Of a stretch of DNA of 64,000 nt, positions 41,577-49,562 are shown piece after piece. Origin of the DNA: Thermoplasmata archaeon (lineage in GTDB: Archaea; Thermoplasmatota; Thermoplasmata; Lutacidiplasmatales; UBA184). The stretch covers positions 618,672 through 682,671 of the forward strand of contig JAKIWE010000001.1 in assembly GCA_022750195.1 (NCBI GenBank), given 5' to 3'. The translations under genes and the position numbers were made by a program. Every line of letters starts with the position of its first letter. Position 1 is the stretch's first letter. The notes under the pieces are model-generated. The model ran no database searches. It saw only the letters and a list, made by a program, of their open reading frames with translations, and was not told the DNA's origin.

Positions 41577-41586
41577 CCTATATTCC
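41577..41586 (-). promoter_or_regulatory. TATA-like box of the second VOC gene
   Basis: GGAATATAGG (minus strand) is centred about 34 nt before the ATG at 41547, giving a leader of a few bases. Confidence 0.5.
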
Positions 41587-41792
41587 TTCGCAGTGCACGG
41601 GTCTCTCGGGAATCATCGCCGATCTCTGCGGCGGCCCGGCGTGAGCTGCTTGCTGGTGCGAGGGCCTCCTGCCGCGGCGGTGGGGGCTGCGAATCCAGGG
41701 CCCCCGCTCTGAAGGATACATCGAAAATCCTCGATATATCGCTGAACTATCCGACCACCCCTTATGAACGGGGCGCCGTTCACTGAGCGCCG

Positions 41793-44411
41793 ATGATGGC
41801 CGTTGAGCCCCCGCATCGGCGACGCGTTCGATCGACGAACCTTCCACCGAGCCCTTTGCCCCGAGAGCGAGTTCGGATCCTCCGCTCGCCGTTCGGCGCC
41901 CGTGGTTGGGCGGCCGTCCTCAGCGCGCTCAGTCTGACTGCCCTCCTCCTCGTTCCGGTATCGGCAGCGCTTGGTCCTCACGCGACGCCCCTCCGTCCGG
42001 CGGCTGCGGCGACCCCCCACAGCTCATCGCGAGCCTCGATCGAGCTCGCCGCAGCCCAGAGCGCCGCGGCGCGGGGCGCCGGCCCAGGGGCCACCCCGTT
42101 GCCCCAGCTGGCGCACCCTTCTTTCGCTTCCACGAGCCAAGTCCTGAGTTTGAACATGGTCTGGGACGCAGTCGACGGCTACGTCCTTGCCGTCACGCCC
42201 AACTGCACCGGCCCGCTGCGCACGGCGACCTGGGGCGTGAGCGATATCACCTGGAAGTTCTCCAACGGGACCTGGTCGGTTCTCGCCACGACCGGAGCGC
42301 CCGCCAACGCGCTGGACCCGGCGCTCGTCTACGACGCCCACGACCAGTACGCGCTCCTGTTCGGCGGTCTGCGCATCAGCGGATACTCCGGCACGCCGAC
42401 GGCCTACTACATGTCGAACGAGACGTGGAAGTACGCCGGCGGGGTCTGGACGAACTTGACCGGCACCGTCGGCGCCGCGCCCCCGCCCGCGGGAACGGCG
42501 ATCGAGATGACGTACGACGCCGCCGATGAGTACGTCCTGCTCTACACCAGCTACGACGTCAATCAGACCTGGTCGTACGCGGGGGGCGCCTGGACCAACC
42601 TCACCGCCGTCAGCCCCACCACCCCACCGTTCGGCGGCGCCTTCGGCTACGACGCCGCCGATCAGTACGTCGTCAGCTTCGGAGGGTTCGCCAACTCCTG
42701 GTGGTTCAACAACGCGACGTGGACGTTCCACGCCGGCGTGTGGACCAACCGCAGCGCCAACGTCACCAACGCCCCACCGCCCCGCTCGGGCTCGGGGGTC
42801 ACCTACGACCCGACCCTCGGCCAGCTCGTGATCTTCGGCGGAAGCCGGAGCACGGGGTGGCTCTACGACCCGAACGCGAGCGTGCGGTACATGAACTACA
42901 CGGCGCTGAACGACACCTGGAGCTACTCAGGAGGGACGTGGACGAACCAGAGCCTGACAGCGCCGTCGAACGTCACGCTCTGGGAGAACCCGTTCGTGTT
43001 CGACCCCTCCTCGGGGAACCTCGTCCTCGTGGAAGAGGTGTTCAACTCGACCACGACGAACGTGACCCCGGTCACGTGGCTCCTCGGGAATTCGAGCTGG
43101 TCGTTCGTCGCCCCCGTTCTCGGCCTGACCGCGGTGGGGGCGGACGCCGGCACCCCCTTCACGCTCGAGGTCCGTACGGTCCCCCAGAGCGGCGCCCTCG
43201 AGTACAGCTACGCCGGACTGCCGCCCGGTTGCTCGAGCCGAAGCACGCCCCGCCTCTCGTGCACCACGCAGCAGCCGGGAGACTACGCCGTTACCGTCCG
43301 TGTGATCGATTCGGTCGGGGTGGTCGTCTCCCTGACGCGATCGATCCTGGTCGATCCCCGGCCCACGCTCGCCTCGTTCGTCCCGAGCCTGCCGATCGCT
43401 GAAGTCGGTCGGCCCGTGTCGCTCTCGGCGGACGGGGTCGGGGGCACGGGCGCGCTCACTTTCGCCTACGCAGGACTGCCGACGGGATGCGTGGCGACCC
43501 AATCGTCGACGGTGAACTGCGTTCCGACGGAGGCGGGGACGTTCCCCGTAATCGCCCAAGCGACCGACGCGCTCGGCGTCGAGGCCGTCGCCGCGACGAC
43601 CTTGAGCGTCGTGCCCGCCCCGGCCGTCGCGGCGTTCACGGTCTCGCCCCCGGTCGTCGATGTGGGTCAACCGGTCGTGGTGGCGGCCCTGAGCGCGGGC
43701 GGCGTGGGACCGTTCACCTACGCTTACCTTGGACTCCCCCTCGGGTGCGCGAGCGTCGACCAGCTCTCCTTCCGCTGCCTGCCCATGGCCCCCGGCTCCT
43801 ACGTGGTGCAGATCGGCGTGACCGACCAGCTCGGTGGGGGAACGAGCGGGACGGCGGCGCTCACCGTGCACGGCGACCCAACCATCACGGGTTTCTCGGC
43901 GAGCTCCCCGCAGGTCACCGTCGGCGGTTCGATCGACCTCGCCGTCCAAGTGTCGGGCGGAACCGCGCCGTTCGTCTACCTCTATGCCGGACTGCCCGCG
44001 GGCTGCGGTGGCGGGAACGGGGCCACGCTGAGCTGCCTCGCCGCCGTCACCGGAGAGTACTCCGTGACCGTGACCGCAGTCGACGCGACGGGGGCCCTGG
44101 CGGCGGCCGCCCTGACGGTGACGGTGGCGGCCGCCCCGTCGACCACCCCCCCACATCCCGGTTCCGCACCGGGGCAGTCCTCGTCGGGGGCGGCGGCATC
44201 GTGGTTCGGTCCCGGCCCCGTCGCCTTCACGCTCGGGCTCGCGATCGGACTGTTGGCGTTCGCGGCGACCGCCCTCTGGGCACGCCGCCGATTCCAGCGT
44301 ATCCGCGAGGGTGAAGCGATCGTCCAGGACCTGGAGCGTCGAGCGCCCGGGCCTGGGACCCGCGGCGCGGAGGGTTCGTTAGAGGTCAGCGGGCCTCCCC
44401 GGGAACTCTAG
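41793..44411 (+). CDS. membrane-anchored surface protein with kelch-like propeller and Ig/PKD-like repeats
   Basis: An 872-residue protein. After a basic N-terminus and a hydrophobic segment (AVLSALSLTALLLVPVSAALG, ~40-60), residues ~115-435 have kelch-like repeats (YDAHDQYALLFGG, NETWKYAGGVWTNLTG, YDAADQYVVSFGG, NDTWSYSGGTWTNQS). Four tandem modules of ~85 residues follow, each with a YAGLPxGC motif and a pair of cysteines (LEYSYAGLPPGC, FAYAGLPTGC, YAYLGLPLGC, LYAGLPAGC). A C-terminal helix (FTLGLAIGLLAFAATALWARRRF) and charged tail anchor it. Sequons are frequent in the kelch part. GATATATC about 55 nt upstream may be its TATA box. Likely a glycan-binding or cell-contact protein. Confidence 0.8.
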   Translation: MMAVEPPHRRRVRSTNLPPSPLPRERVRILRSPFGARGWAAVLSALSLTALLLVPVSAALGPHATPLRPAAAATPHSSSRASIELAAAQSAAARGAGPGATPLPQLAHPSFASTSQVLSLNMVWDAVDGYVLAVTPNCTGPLRTATWGVSDITWKFSNGTWSVLATTGAPANALDPALVYDAHDQYALLFGGLRISGYSGTPTAYYMSNETWKYAGGVWTNLTGTVGAAPPPAGTAIEMTYDAADEYVLLYTSYDVNQTWSYAGGAWTNLTAVSPTTPPFGGAFGYDAADQYVVSFGGFANSWWFNNATWTFHAGVWTNRSANVTNAPPPRSGSGVTYDPTLGQLVIFGGSRSTGWLYDPNASVRYMNYTALNDTWSYSGGTWTNQSLTAPSNVTLWENPFVFDPSSGNLVLVEEVFNSTTTNVTPVTWLLGNSSWSFVAPVLGLTAVGADAGTPFTLEVRTVPQSGALEYSYAGLPPGCSSRSTPRLSCTTQQPGDYAVTVRVIDSVGVVVSLTRSILVDPRPTLASFVPSLPIAEVGRPVSLSADGVGGTGALTFAYAGLPTGCVATQSSTVNCVPTEAGTFPVIAQATDALGVEAVAATTLSVVPAPAVAAFTVSPPVVDVGQPVVVAALSAGGVGPFTYAYLGLPLGCASVDQLSFRCLPMAPGSYVVQIGVTDQLGGGTSGTAALTVHGDPTITGFSASSPQVTVGGSIDLAVQVSGGTAPFVYLYAGLPAGCGGGNGATLSCLAAVTGEYSVTVTAVDATGALAAAALTVTVAAAPSTTPPHPGSAPGQSSSGAAASWFGPGPVAFTLGLAIGLLAFAATALWARRRFQRIREGEAIVQDLERRAPGPGTRGAEGSLEVSGPPREL

Positions 44412-44493
44412 TAAGCCCCCGGGGTTCGTACCCACGGGAGGTGGCCTCGGTCGCGCGCACCGCCGATAGGTCGGCCGGGGGGATGATTCGCCT

Positions 44494-45150
44494 GTGATCC
44501 CGGCCGACTTTGTCGTGGGCCTGGCCGTCGGGCTAGGGGTGTCGGCCGGCGGCTACGCGACGATCCGGTTCTACTTGGTGCGGCGCCAACACGCAGCCGC
44601 TCGACGCACCGGTCCAACGTACCCGGCGGCCGCCGACCTGCCGGACCTACCCCGCGTGCACGAGAGCCCGCGGCCTCTGCTGATGCGGGTTCCCATGGCC
44701 GCGGCCCCGTCGAGCTCCGGCGCCCTCGGCGGAGCACCGTTGACCGCTTCGTTCGCCGAGAGGAGGCTCCGTCCGGAGTCCCCTCCTCCGACCCGCTCGC
44801 CGACGGAGTTCCGGACCTCGGTGCAGATCGAGGTCTCCGAGCCTACTCTGCAGCTCTCCCACCGGGTGGTGCTCCACGTCTACGGCCAGGGGGTCGTCGC
44901 TCTGGGCGAGGTCGCCCCGCGAGCGCTCTGTCAGGCCGGCATGCGCGAAGCGCTCGCCGCGCGTCAAGGGGCTCTTGCGGGGGTCCTCCAACGGCTGGAG
45001 TCGGCAGGGATCATCGCGCGGTCCACCGGACACGTTCAGGGAATGGACCGACGCGTCAAGGTCTACCGTCTGACCCCCCGGGGAGAGGGCCTCGCTCGCC
45101 AGCTCCGGGCGGACGCCGCCGGAATTCCACCGCATCGCCCGAAAGCCTGA
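44494..45150 (+). CDS. membrane-tethered winged-helix protein
   Basis: A 218-residue protein. The N-terminal helix FVVGLAVGLGVSAGGYATIRFYLV anchors it, followed by a proline-rich linker (~40-105). A C-terminal winged helix follows: ALAARQGALAGVLQRLESAGIIARSTGHVQGMDRRVKVYRLTPRGEGLARQL. The pattern is that of MarR-like winged helices (recognition helix around RQGALAGVLQRLES, wing RVKVYRLT). A DNA-binding domain fixed to the membrane suggests direct signalling from surface to chromosome, or control of the surface-protein genes on either side. The GTG start is probable. It is 82 nt after the kelch gene, same strand. Confidence 0.68.
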   Translation: MIPADFVVGLAVGLGVSAGGYATIRFYLVRRQHAAARRTGPTYPAAADLPDLPRVHESPRPLLMRVPMAAAPSSSGALGGAPLTASFAERRLRPESPPPTRSPTEFRTSVQIEVSEPTLQLSHRVVLHVYGQGVVALGEVAPRALCQAGMREALAARQGALAGVLQRLESAGIIARSTGHVQGMDRRVKVYRLTPRGEGLARQLRADAAGIPPHRPKA

Positions 45151-45270
45151 GGAAGTCTCGGGTCGACCCGTTCGGCCACTCGCTCTGTTTCGTCGAGGAG
45201 GACACCGAGTTCACGGGGACGACACGGCATCCCAGGCGCTGACCACGCCGACACGGGCCGGGCGGTCACG

Positions 45271-45280
45271 CTGGTTTATG
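45271..45280 (+). promoter_or_regulatory. TATA-like box of the YVTN protein gene
   Basis: CTGGTTTATG on the plus strand lies about 52 nt before the likely ATG (45328), which has GGTGA close upstream. It would give a leader of about 25 nt. Confidence 0.4.
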
Positions 45281-45327
45281 GCTCGGAGACGATGGGGCGG
45301 CGAGGGAGTACCCCTCGCGGTGAACAG

Positions 45328-46335
45328 ATGGAGCATCGAGCAAGGCGTCAAGCGAACGGTTCGCGGGCGGGCTGGGCCCTCGTCGCGCTGACCGCGATCG
45401 GCATCGTGGCCCTGATGTTGGTGCCCTCGAACGCGGCAGCGAACCTAACCCACCCGACCCACTCGACGCTCGCAACGACCTGCGCCGGCCAGACCGGTCC
45501 GTACTTCAGCGCCTACGACCCGGTGAATCACCACGTCTACGTCCCGAACGGGAACGGCACGATCACCGTCCTGAAATCGACCTGCGGCGTGGTCGCGACG
45601 ATCCATCTCGCGACGGGGGCGAGCCCCTTCGCAGCGGCGTTCAATCCACGGAACAACTACGTCTACGTGACCGACGGGGGCCTCGACGAGGTCCACGTGC
45701 TGAGCGGAACGACGGTCATCGCGAACCTCACCGGCTCGTTCAGTGCCCCGGGCGGTCTCGCCTTCGACCCTGGGGACGGGATCATGCTGGTCCCGAACTT
45801 CTTCGGTGACAATCTCACCGTGATCACCGGACTCACCGTCATTTCCACCCACATTGGGGTCGGGTCCAACCCCGTCCAAGTGGCGTACGACCCGTTCTAC
45901 AGCGTCGTGCTCGTGACCAACGCCGCCAGCGCCAACGTGACGATCATCAACGCCACCTTTCCGTTCTCAGCTGGCCACGGGAGCGTGAGGGTCGGAACAA
46001 GTCCGTACGCCATCGCCTACGACCCGCACGATCAGCGGGACTACGTGGCCAATGTCCACTCGAACAACGTGTCGGAGATCAACGGCGCGGGATCGCTCCT
46101 CGCGACCGTGGCCGTCGGAAAGTATCCGGACGGCATCGCGTTCTCGGCCGCCACCCTTCACATGTACGTCGCCAACCGGAACTCCAACAGCGTCTGGGTC
46201 CTGGATGGGACGACGGTCGTGTCGAAGGTCCACCTCACGAGCCCCGCCGGTCCCGCCGGCGTCGCTTACGACGATTTCAACAACGACGTCTACGTGAGCG
46301 GGTACCTCACCGACAAGATTTACGTCCTCACCTAG
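45328..46335 (+). CDS. YVTN-type beta-propeller surface protein
   Basis: A 335-residue protein with an N-terminal membrane helix (WALVALTAIGIVALMLVPSNAAA), followed by one full propeller. Its blades have the forms VYVPNGNGTITVLKST, VYVTDGGLDEVHVLSG, MLVPNFFGDNLTVITG, VLVTNAASANVTIINA, YVANVHSNNVSEINGAG, MYVANRNSNSVWVLDGT and VYVSGYLTDKIYVLT. That is seven blades, so the protein is all propeller plus signal. The YVTN repeats resemble those of the 1,909-residue protein at 23.7 kb. N-glycosylation sequons are present. It is probably secreted or membrane-attached; ligand unknown. Confidence 0.82.
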   Translation: MEHRARRQANGSRAGWALVALTAIGIVALMLVPSNAAANLTHPTHSTLATTCAGQTGPYFSAYDPVNHHVYVPNGNGTITVLKSTCGVVATIHLATGASPFAAAFNPRNNYVYVTDGGLDEVHVLSGTTVIANLTGSFSAPGGLAFDPGDGIMLVPNFFGDNLTVITGLTVISTHIGVGSNPVQVAYDPFYSVVLVTNAASANVTIINATFPFSAGHGSVRVGTSPYAIAYDPHDQRDYVANVHSNNVSEINGAGSLLATVAVGKYPDGIAFSAATLHMYVANRNSNSVWVLDGTTVVSKVHLTSPAGPAGVAYDDFNNDVYVSGYLTDKIYVLT

Positions 46336-46354
46336 GGCCCCACGTAGGCCGGGC

Positions 46355-46411
46355 GTCGACGATCCTGTTGCGGCACGCCCCCGAGAACCGGTGGGGGCCC
46401 GGGTCGTCGAC
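46355..46411 (+). terminator. nested stem-loop downstream of the YVTN gene
   Basis: GTCGACGA (46355-46362) pairs with TCGTCGAC (46404-46411). Inside it CCCCC (46378-46382) pairs with GGGGG (46393-46397). A TTTT tract follows at about 46419-46422. It lies 20 nt after the stop at 46335, so a transcription end is likely; a small structured RNA is the alternative. Confidence 0.45.
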
Positions 46412-46558
46412 CAACCCCTTTTGGGCCACCGGATGCGGGCGAGAGGGCGTAGGGCCTGAAGCCCCCAGGCGCCGCACCTGGACGCCCGTCAAGGAGGCAG
46501 GAATCGAGCGACGAAGACCCGTCGAGGTGCGAGGGCCGCCGGACGCTGGACCGACTGG

Positions 46559-46732
46559 TCAGTCGACCGCTTCGATCGAGATGATCCGCTTGTCCTTGAA
46601 ATCGCCCTTGTTCTCCATGTACCACTCGTGCGGGGTCTGCGGCGTGTAACGGCTGATCTCCTTGCGCATGACAAACAGCGTCTCGCCGAAATCGCCTGGT
46701 GGATCCATACGGTACGTCACTCGGTAACCGGC
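46559..46732 (-). CDS. small hypothetical protein (57 aa)
   Basis: No family recognised. Reading from ATG 46732: MAGYRVTYRMDPPGDFGETLFVMRKEISRYTP, then HEWYMENKGDFKDKRIISIEAVD. Alternating strand-like segments (YRVTYRM, FVMRKEI, RIISIEAV) suggest a small beta barrel or ferredoxin-like half. GGAGGT lies 12 nt before this ATG, favouring it over the in-frame ATG at 46765. It converges with the YVTN gene and shares a strand with the MFS gene upstream. Confidence 0.5.
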   Translation of the reverse strand, partial: AGYRVTYRMDPPGDFGETLFVMRKEISRYTPQTPHEWYMENKGDFKDKRIISIEAVD

Positions 46733-46872
46733 CATGGTCGTCAGAAGACCTCCGAGTACATCCATCCCCCGACTCGGGCCGGGCCCCGCCGCGTCGGCGC
46801 TCTCGACAGGATCGGTGGGTCCCGCCGCTTCGAGGCTCCCCGCCCGCTCTCGCCGCCGGTCGGTAGAGCAGA

Positions 46873-48237
46873 CTACGCCGCCGCCCTCTCCGTGGTCGTT
46901 CGAGAGCGGGCGCCGGCGGAACCGTTGCGCTCGGCGCGCCAGACCCAGAGGGCGCCGAGCAGGGGTCCGACGACCTGCAGCTCGAGTAGGGGGATCACGC
47001 CCACCACGGACGCCAGGGTCCCAGCGAGCACGGCTCCGATCACCATCGTGAATCCCAAGGCGGCGTTGGCCGAGCCTAGAAAGCGCCCGCGATATTCGTC
47101 AGGGACCGCCGTCTGTTGCAGGGAGGAGAACGCGGCGATCCCGATCGTCGACGGCACTCCGACGAAGCCGATGATGAGGAACGCGGGGAGGATGCGGGGT
47201 GAGACGAGGGGATAGTTGAACAGGAGCCCATCGAGCACCGCGAACGCCACGAACGCCCAAGGGAGGACCCTCTCGGGGCGTCGCGCCCGAAGCGCTGTTC
47301 CGGCCACCACGCCTCCCGCGACGCCGCCGACGGCCTGGAGCGAGAAGAACAGCCCGTACTCGGCCCCGTCGGCGCTCAGAATCCCGACGAGGAAGGGAGC
47401 GGCCAGCGCTGCGAAAACCCCCTCGCCGAGTCCGAGCAGCATCGCAAAGGCGAGGACCTCCCGGGCCCGCGGGCTCTCCCAGGCGACGGCGAGCCCCGCT
47501 TTCCACTCGACGACAACGGCTCGCAGCCGCGCCACGAGCGTCGCAACCTTCACGGTCGCGTCGCGAAGGATCGTGCGTCCGCCTTCCGAAATGAAGGCCA
47601 AGAGCGCGGCCGAGGCGACGAAGCTCAGGGAATCGACCGCGACCACCCCGAGGAGGCCCAGGAGCCCGACGACCAGCCCTCCCGTGGCCGCACCGAGGAG
47701 TCGGGAGACCTGCCGGGCGCCGGCGTACGCTCCGTTCGCACCGACGAGCTCCTCGGGGGGGACGAGCTGCGGGATCAACGCCCCTTCGGCGGGGCCGAAG
47801 AACGGGTCGACGCACGACTCGAAGACGATGACGACGTACAGCAGCCAGAGCTGGGCGGCGGAGTGCACGAAGAGGAGAGGAACGAGCCCGGCGGCCAGCA
47901 CGAGATTGGTGGCGATCATCGTCCGTTTGCGGGACCACCGGTCGACGAACACCCCCGCCACCGTTCCGACTACGATAGGCGGAACCAGGCCCGCGAGGAA
48001 CACGCCGCTGGTAGCGAGCGCCGAACCGGTGAGGCGGTAGACGAAGAACGGGAGCCCGACGAGGAGCACCCAGTCGCCGGTCTGGGAGATGAGGCCCGCA
48101 GCGATCAACAGCGTCAGCCCTCTTCGGCGGAACAGGGGAGCGCGCAGGCGAGGGTCAGAGGGTCCGGGGGGAGTCACCATCGTCGGGAGGCCAGCGGGCG
48201 GGGGCGCCCATACCTCCAACGCACGGGGAATGTTCAC
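46873..48237 (-). CDS. MFS permease (MFS_3-like)
   Basis: A 454-residue transporter with 12 hydrophobic helices. The motif VAGVFVDRWSRKRTMIATN lies between helices 2 and 3. The sequence GLISQTGDWVLLVGLPFFVYRLTGSALATSGVFLAGLVPPIVVGTVAG is close in style to the other MFS_3 exporter at 17455-18768 (TGSTLAVAAVGLAQAAPPIAIGFFAG), so the two are paralogues. A drug, siderophore or metabolite exporter is likely. The GTG start at 48237 is tentative; ATG 48180 skips 19 residues without losing a helix. It is divergent from the scramblase-like gene across an inverted repeat. Confidence 0.8.
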   Translation of the reverse strand: MNIPRALEVWAPPPAGLPTMVTPPGPSDPRLRAPLFRRRGLTLLIAAGLISQTGDWVLLVGLPFFVYRLTGSALATSGVFLAGLVPPIVVGTVAGVFVDRWSRKRTMIATNLVLAAGLVPLLFVHSAAQLWLLYVVIVFESCVDPFFGPAEGALIPQLVPPEELVGANGAYAGARQVSRLLGAATGGLVVGLLGLLGVVAVDSLSFVASAALLAFISEGGRTILRDATVKVATLVARLRAVVVEWKAGLAVAWESPRAREVLAFAMLLGLGEGVFAALAAPFLVGILSADGAEYGLFFSLQAVGGVAGGVVAGTALRARRPERVLPWAFVAFAVLDGLLFNYPLVSPRILPAFLIIGFVGVPSTIGIAAFSSLQQTAVPDEYRGRFLGSANAALGFTMVIGAVLAGTLASVVGVIPLLELQVVGPLLGALWVWRAERNGSAGARSRTTTERAAA

Positions 48238-48252
48238 CTCGGGTGACTGGTC

Positions 48253-48270
48253 AGGATTCCGGCGAATCCT
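48253..48270. promoter_or_regulatory. inverted repeat between divergent genes
   Basis: AGGATTC (48253-48259), CGGC, GAATCCT (48264-48270), a 7-bp dyad just upstream of the MFS GTG and 89 nt before the plus-strand gene. It is placed to act as an operator for the exporter. Confidence 0.35.
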
Positions 48271-48358
48271 AGGTGCGGCGGGAAGGTTCGAAAGTTCGGC
48301 GCTCGCCTGACTTGGCGCAGGTCCTTAGGGGGAGAGGAGCTTCGGTCAGCCCGCTACC

Positions 48359-48967
48359 ATGGCGGGCGCTCCGTGGGAAGTTAGCTCGACTCCGCCGTCA
48401 GGGCTCCCTTCCCGACCGATCGACCCGTTCGACGGTGCACCCGAGCTGATCGTTCGACCAAGCCTGGACCAGCCGTTCTTGGGCAGCGCTCAGGTTACGG
48501 ATCCGGCCGGGGGACTGCGCGCTCGGTACCTCCGCGACGGCGCCGGACTTAGAGTGTTCTTGATGAACTTCGTCCTCGAAGATAGCGCGGGTCGTGCTCT
48601 CTACCGGCTCCGGCAACCCCCCCCGAAGCCCGGGCTCCATCGACTGGGAGCCTGGTCGGTGCTCGACTCTACCGGCAGCGTCATTGGGTCGATCGATCGA
48701 CGGGTGGGGTTGGCGAACTTCCACCTCAACCTGCGGACGACGGCGGGCCCGGGATTGACCGCGCGCATCTCCACCTTCAGCTGGAAGGGTTTCGACGTCC
48801 TCCAAGGCACGTTGGCGGTGGGCACGGTCCGGCTCGAGTCGTGGACCCTGTGGCCGCGAGCGCATCTCACGTTCAGCGGAGAAGCGGTCCTGGCGGTACC
48901 GCGGGCGCTCGTCGTGCTGTTCGTCGCGTACGCGTCGAGCTTCGCGCTTCAGCGGGGGCCTCCCTGA
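48359..48967 (+). CDS. Tubby-like/LURP-one-like (scramblase-fold) protein
   Basis: A 202-residue protein. After ~30 polar residues comes a run of beta strands (LGSAQVTDPAGGLRARYLRDGAGLRVFLMNFVLEDSAGRALYRLRQ, then LGAWSVLDSTGSVIGSIDRR, then LTARISTFSWKG). It ends in a hydrophobic helix (AVPRALVVLFVAYASSFAL). The alternation of G/D turns and a final buried helix resembles the tubby C-terminal / LURP-one barrel used by phospholipid scramblases and lipid-binding proteins. The call is fold-level only. It lies divergent from the MFS gene and upstream of the GNAT gene, 37 nt apart. Confidence 0.45.
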   Translation: MAGAPWEVSSTPPSGLPSRPIDPFDGAPELIVRPSLDQPFLGSAQVTDPAGGLRARYLRDGAGLRVFLMNFVLEDSAGRALYRLRQPPPKPGLHRLGAWSVLDSTGSVIGSIDRRVGLANFHLNLRTTAGPGLTARISTFSWKGFDVLQGTLAVGTVRLESWTLWPRAHLTFSGEAVLAVPRALVVLFVAYASSFALQRGPP

Positions 48968-49004
48968 CGAACTGCGGCCTTAGGGCTCTCGGAAGTGTCG
49001 TCGC

Positions 49005-49511
49005 ATGACGGACCCGGTGGCCGACGTTACCTTCCTCGTGAACCCTCCCATCGCCGATGACGAGCTGTTCGACTTCTACCGGGAGAACGGCATCTGCGAG
49101 GAAGGGTACCCGCGCGAGCAGGCGACGGTGGTCCTTCGACAGTCGAGCGTGATCGTCGCGGGGTACCGGAACGGAGCGCTGGTCGCGATCGCCCGGGCCA
49201 TGTTCGACGGCCGCGAGGCGCAGCTCGTCGAGTTTTGCATCGCTCGGAACGTCCAAGGGGGCCCGCTGCGCCACGCCAACGGCTCGTTGATCGAGCACGA
49301 CGCCTCGGGCGTGGGCCACGCTCTCGGTCGCGTGCTGTTGGACGAACTGTGGCGTCGGGGAGCCCAATTCGTCGCGACCTACATCGCCCAGGGCGTCGAA
49401 GAGCCGTTCTACGCGTCGCTCGGTTTCGAGGAGAACGGCGGGCACCGCGTCTACGTCATCGACCGGCGGCCGTACGTCGATCGCCCGAGGCCACCGTCTC
49501 CGCCGACCTAA
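49005..49511 (+). CDS. GNAT-family acetyltransferase
   Basis: A 168-residue protein. FYRENGICEEGYPREQATVVLRQS is the substrate-side helix region. VIVAGYRNGALVAIARAMFDGREAQLVEFCI forms the central strands. SGVGHALGRVLLDELWRRGAQFVATYIA contains the pyrophosphate-binding G.G loop and helix (the Q/RxxGxG/A site in altered form). The end EPFYASLGFEENGGHRVYVIDRRPY is the FY.xxGF motif typical of GNAT. It probably acetylates a small amine or protein N-terminus using acetyl-CoA. A strong bidirectional hairpin follows 2 nt after its stop. Confidence 0.78.
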   Translation: MTDPVADVTFLVNPPIADDELFDFYRENGICEEGYPREQATVVLRQSSVIVAGYRNGALVAIARAMFDGREAQLVEFCIARNVQGGPLRHANGSLIEHDASGVGHALGRVLLDELWRRGAQFVATYIAQGVEEPFYASLGFEENGGHRVYVIDRRPYVDRPRPPSPPT

Positions 49512-49513
49512 TC

Positions 49514-49543
49514 GGACCCCGGCGGCAGCGGCCGCCGGGGTCC
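49514..49543. terminator. 13-bp bidirectional terminator hairpin
   Basis: GGACCCCGGCGGC (49514-49526) pairs perfectly with GCCGCCGGGGTCC (49531-49543) across a 4-nt loop. It lies between two convergent genes (GNAT ends 49511, beta-helix protein ends 49563). No T tract on either side, so it may act by blocking read-through or by stabilising 3' ends. Confidence 0.55.
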
Positions 49544-49562
49544 GCGGGCACGTCTCGCCGCT

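Noticed and set aside
46340..46425. The stem-loop after the YVTN gene as a tRNA.
   Set aside because: There are only nested stems, no D- or T-arm pattern and no anticodon-loop geometry.
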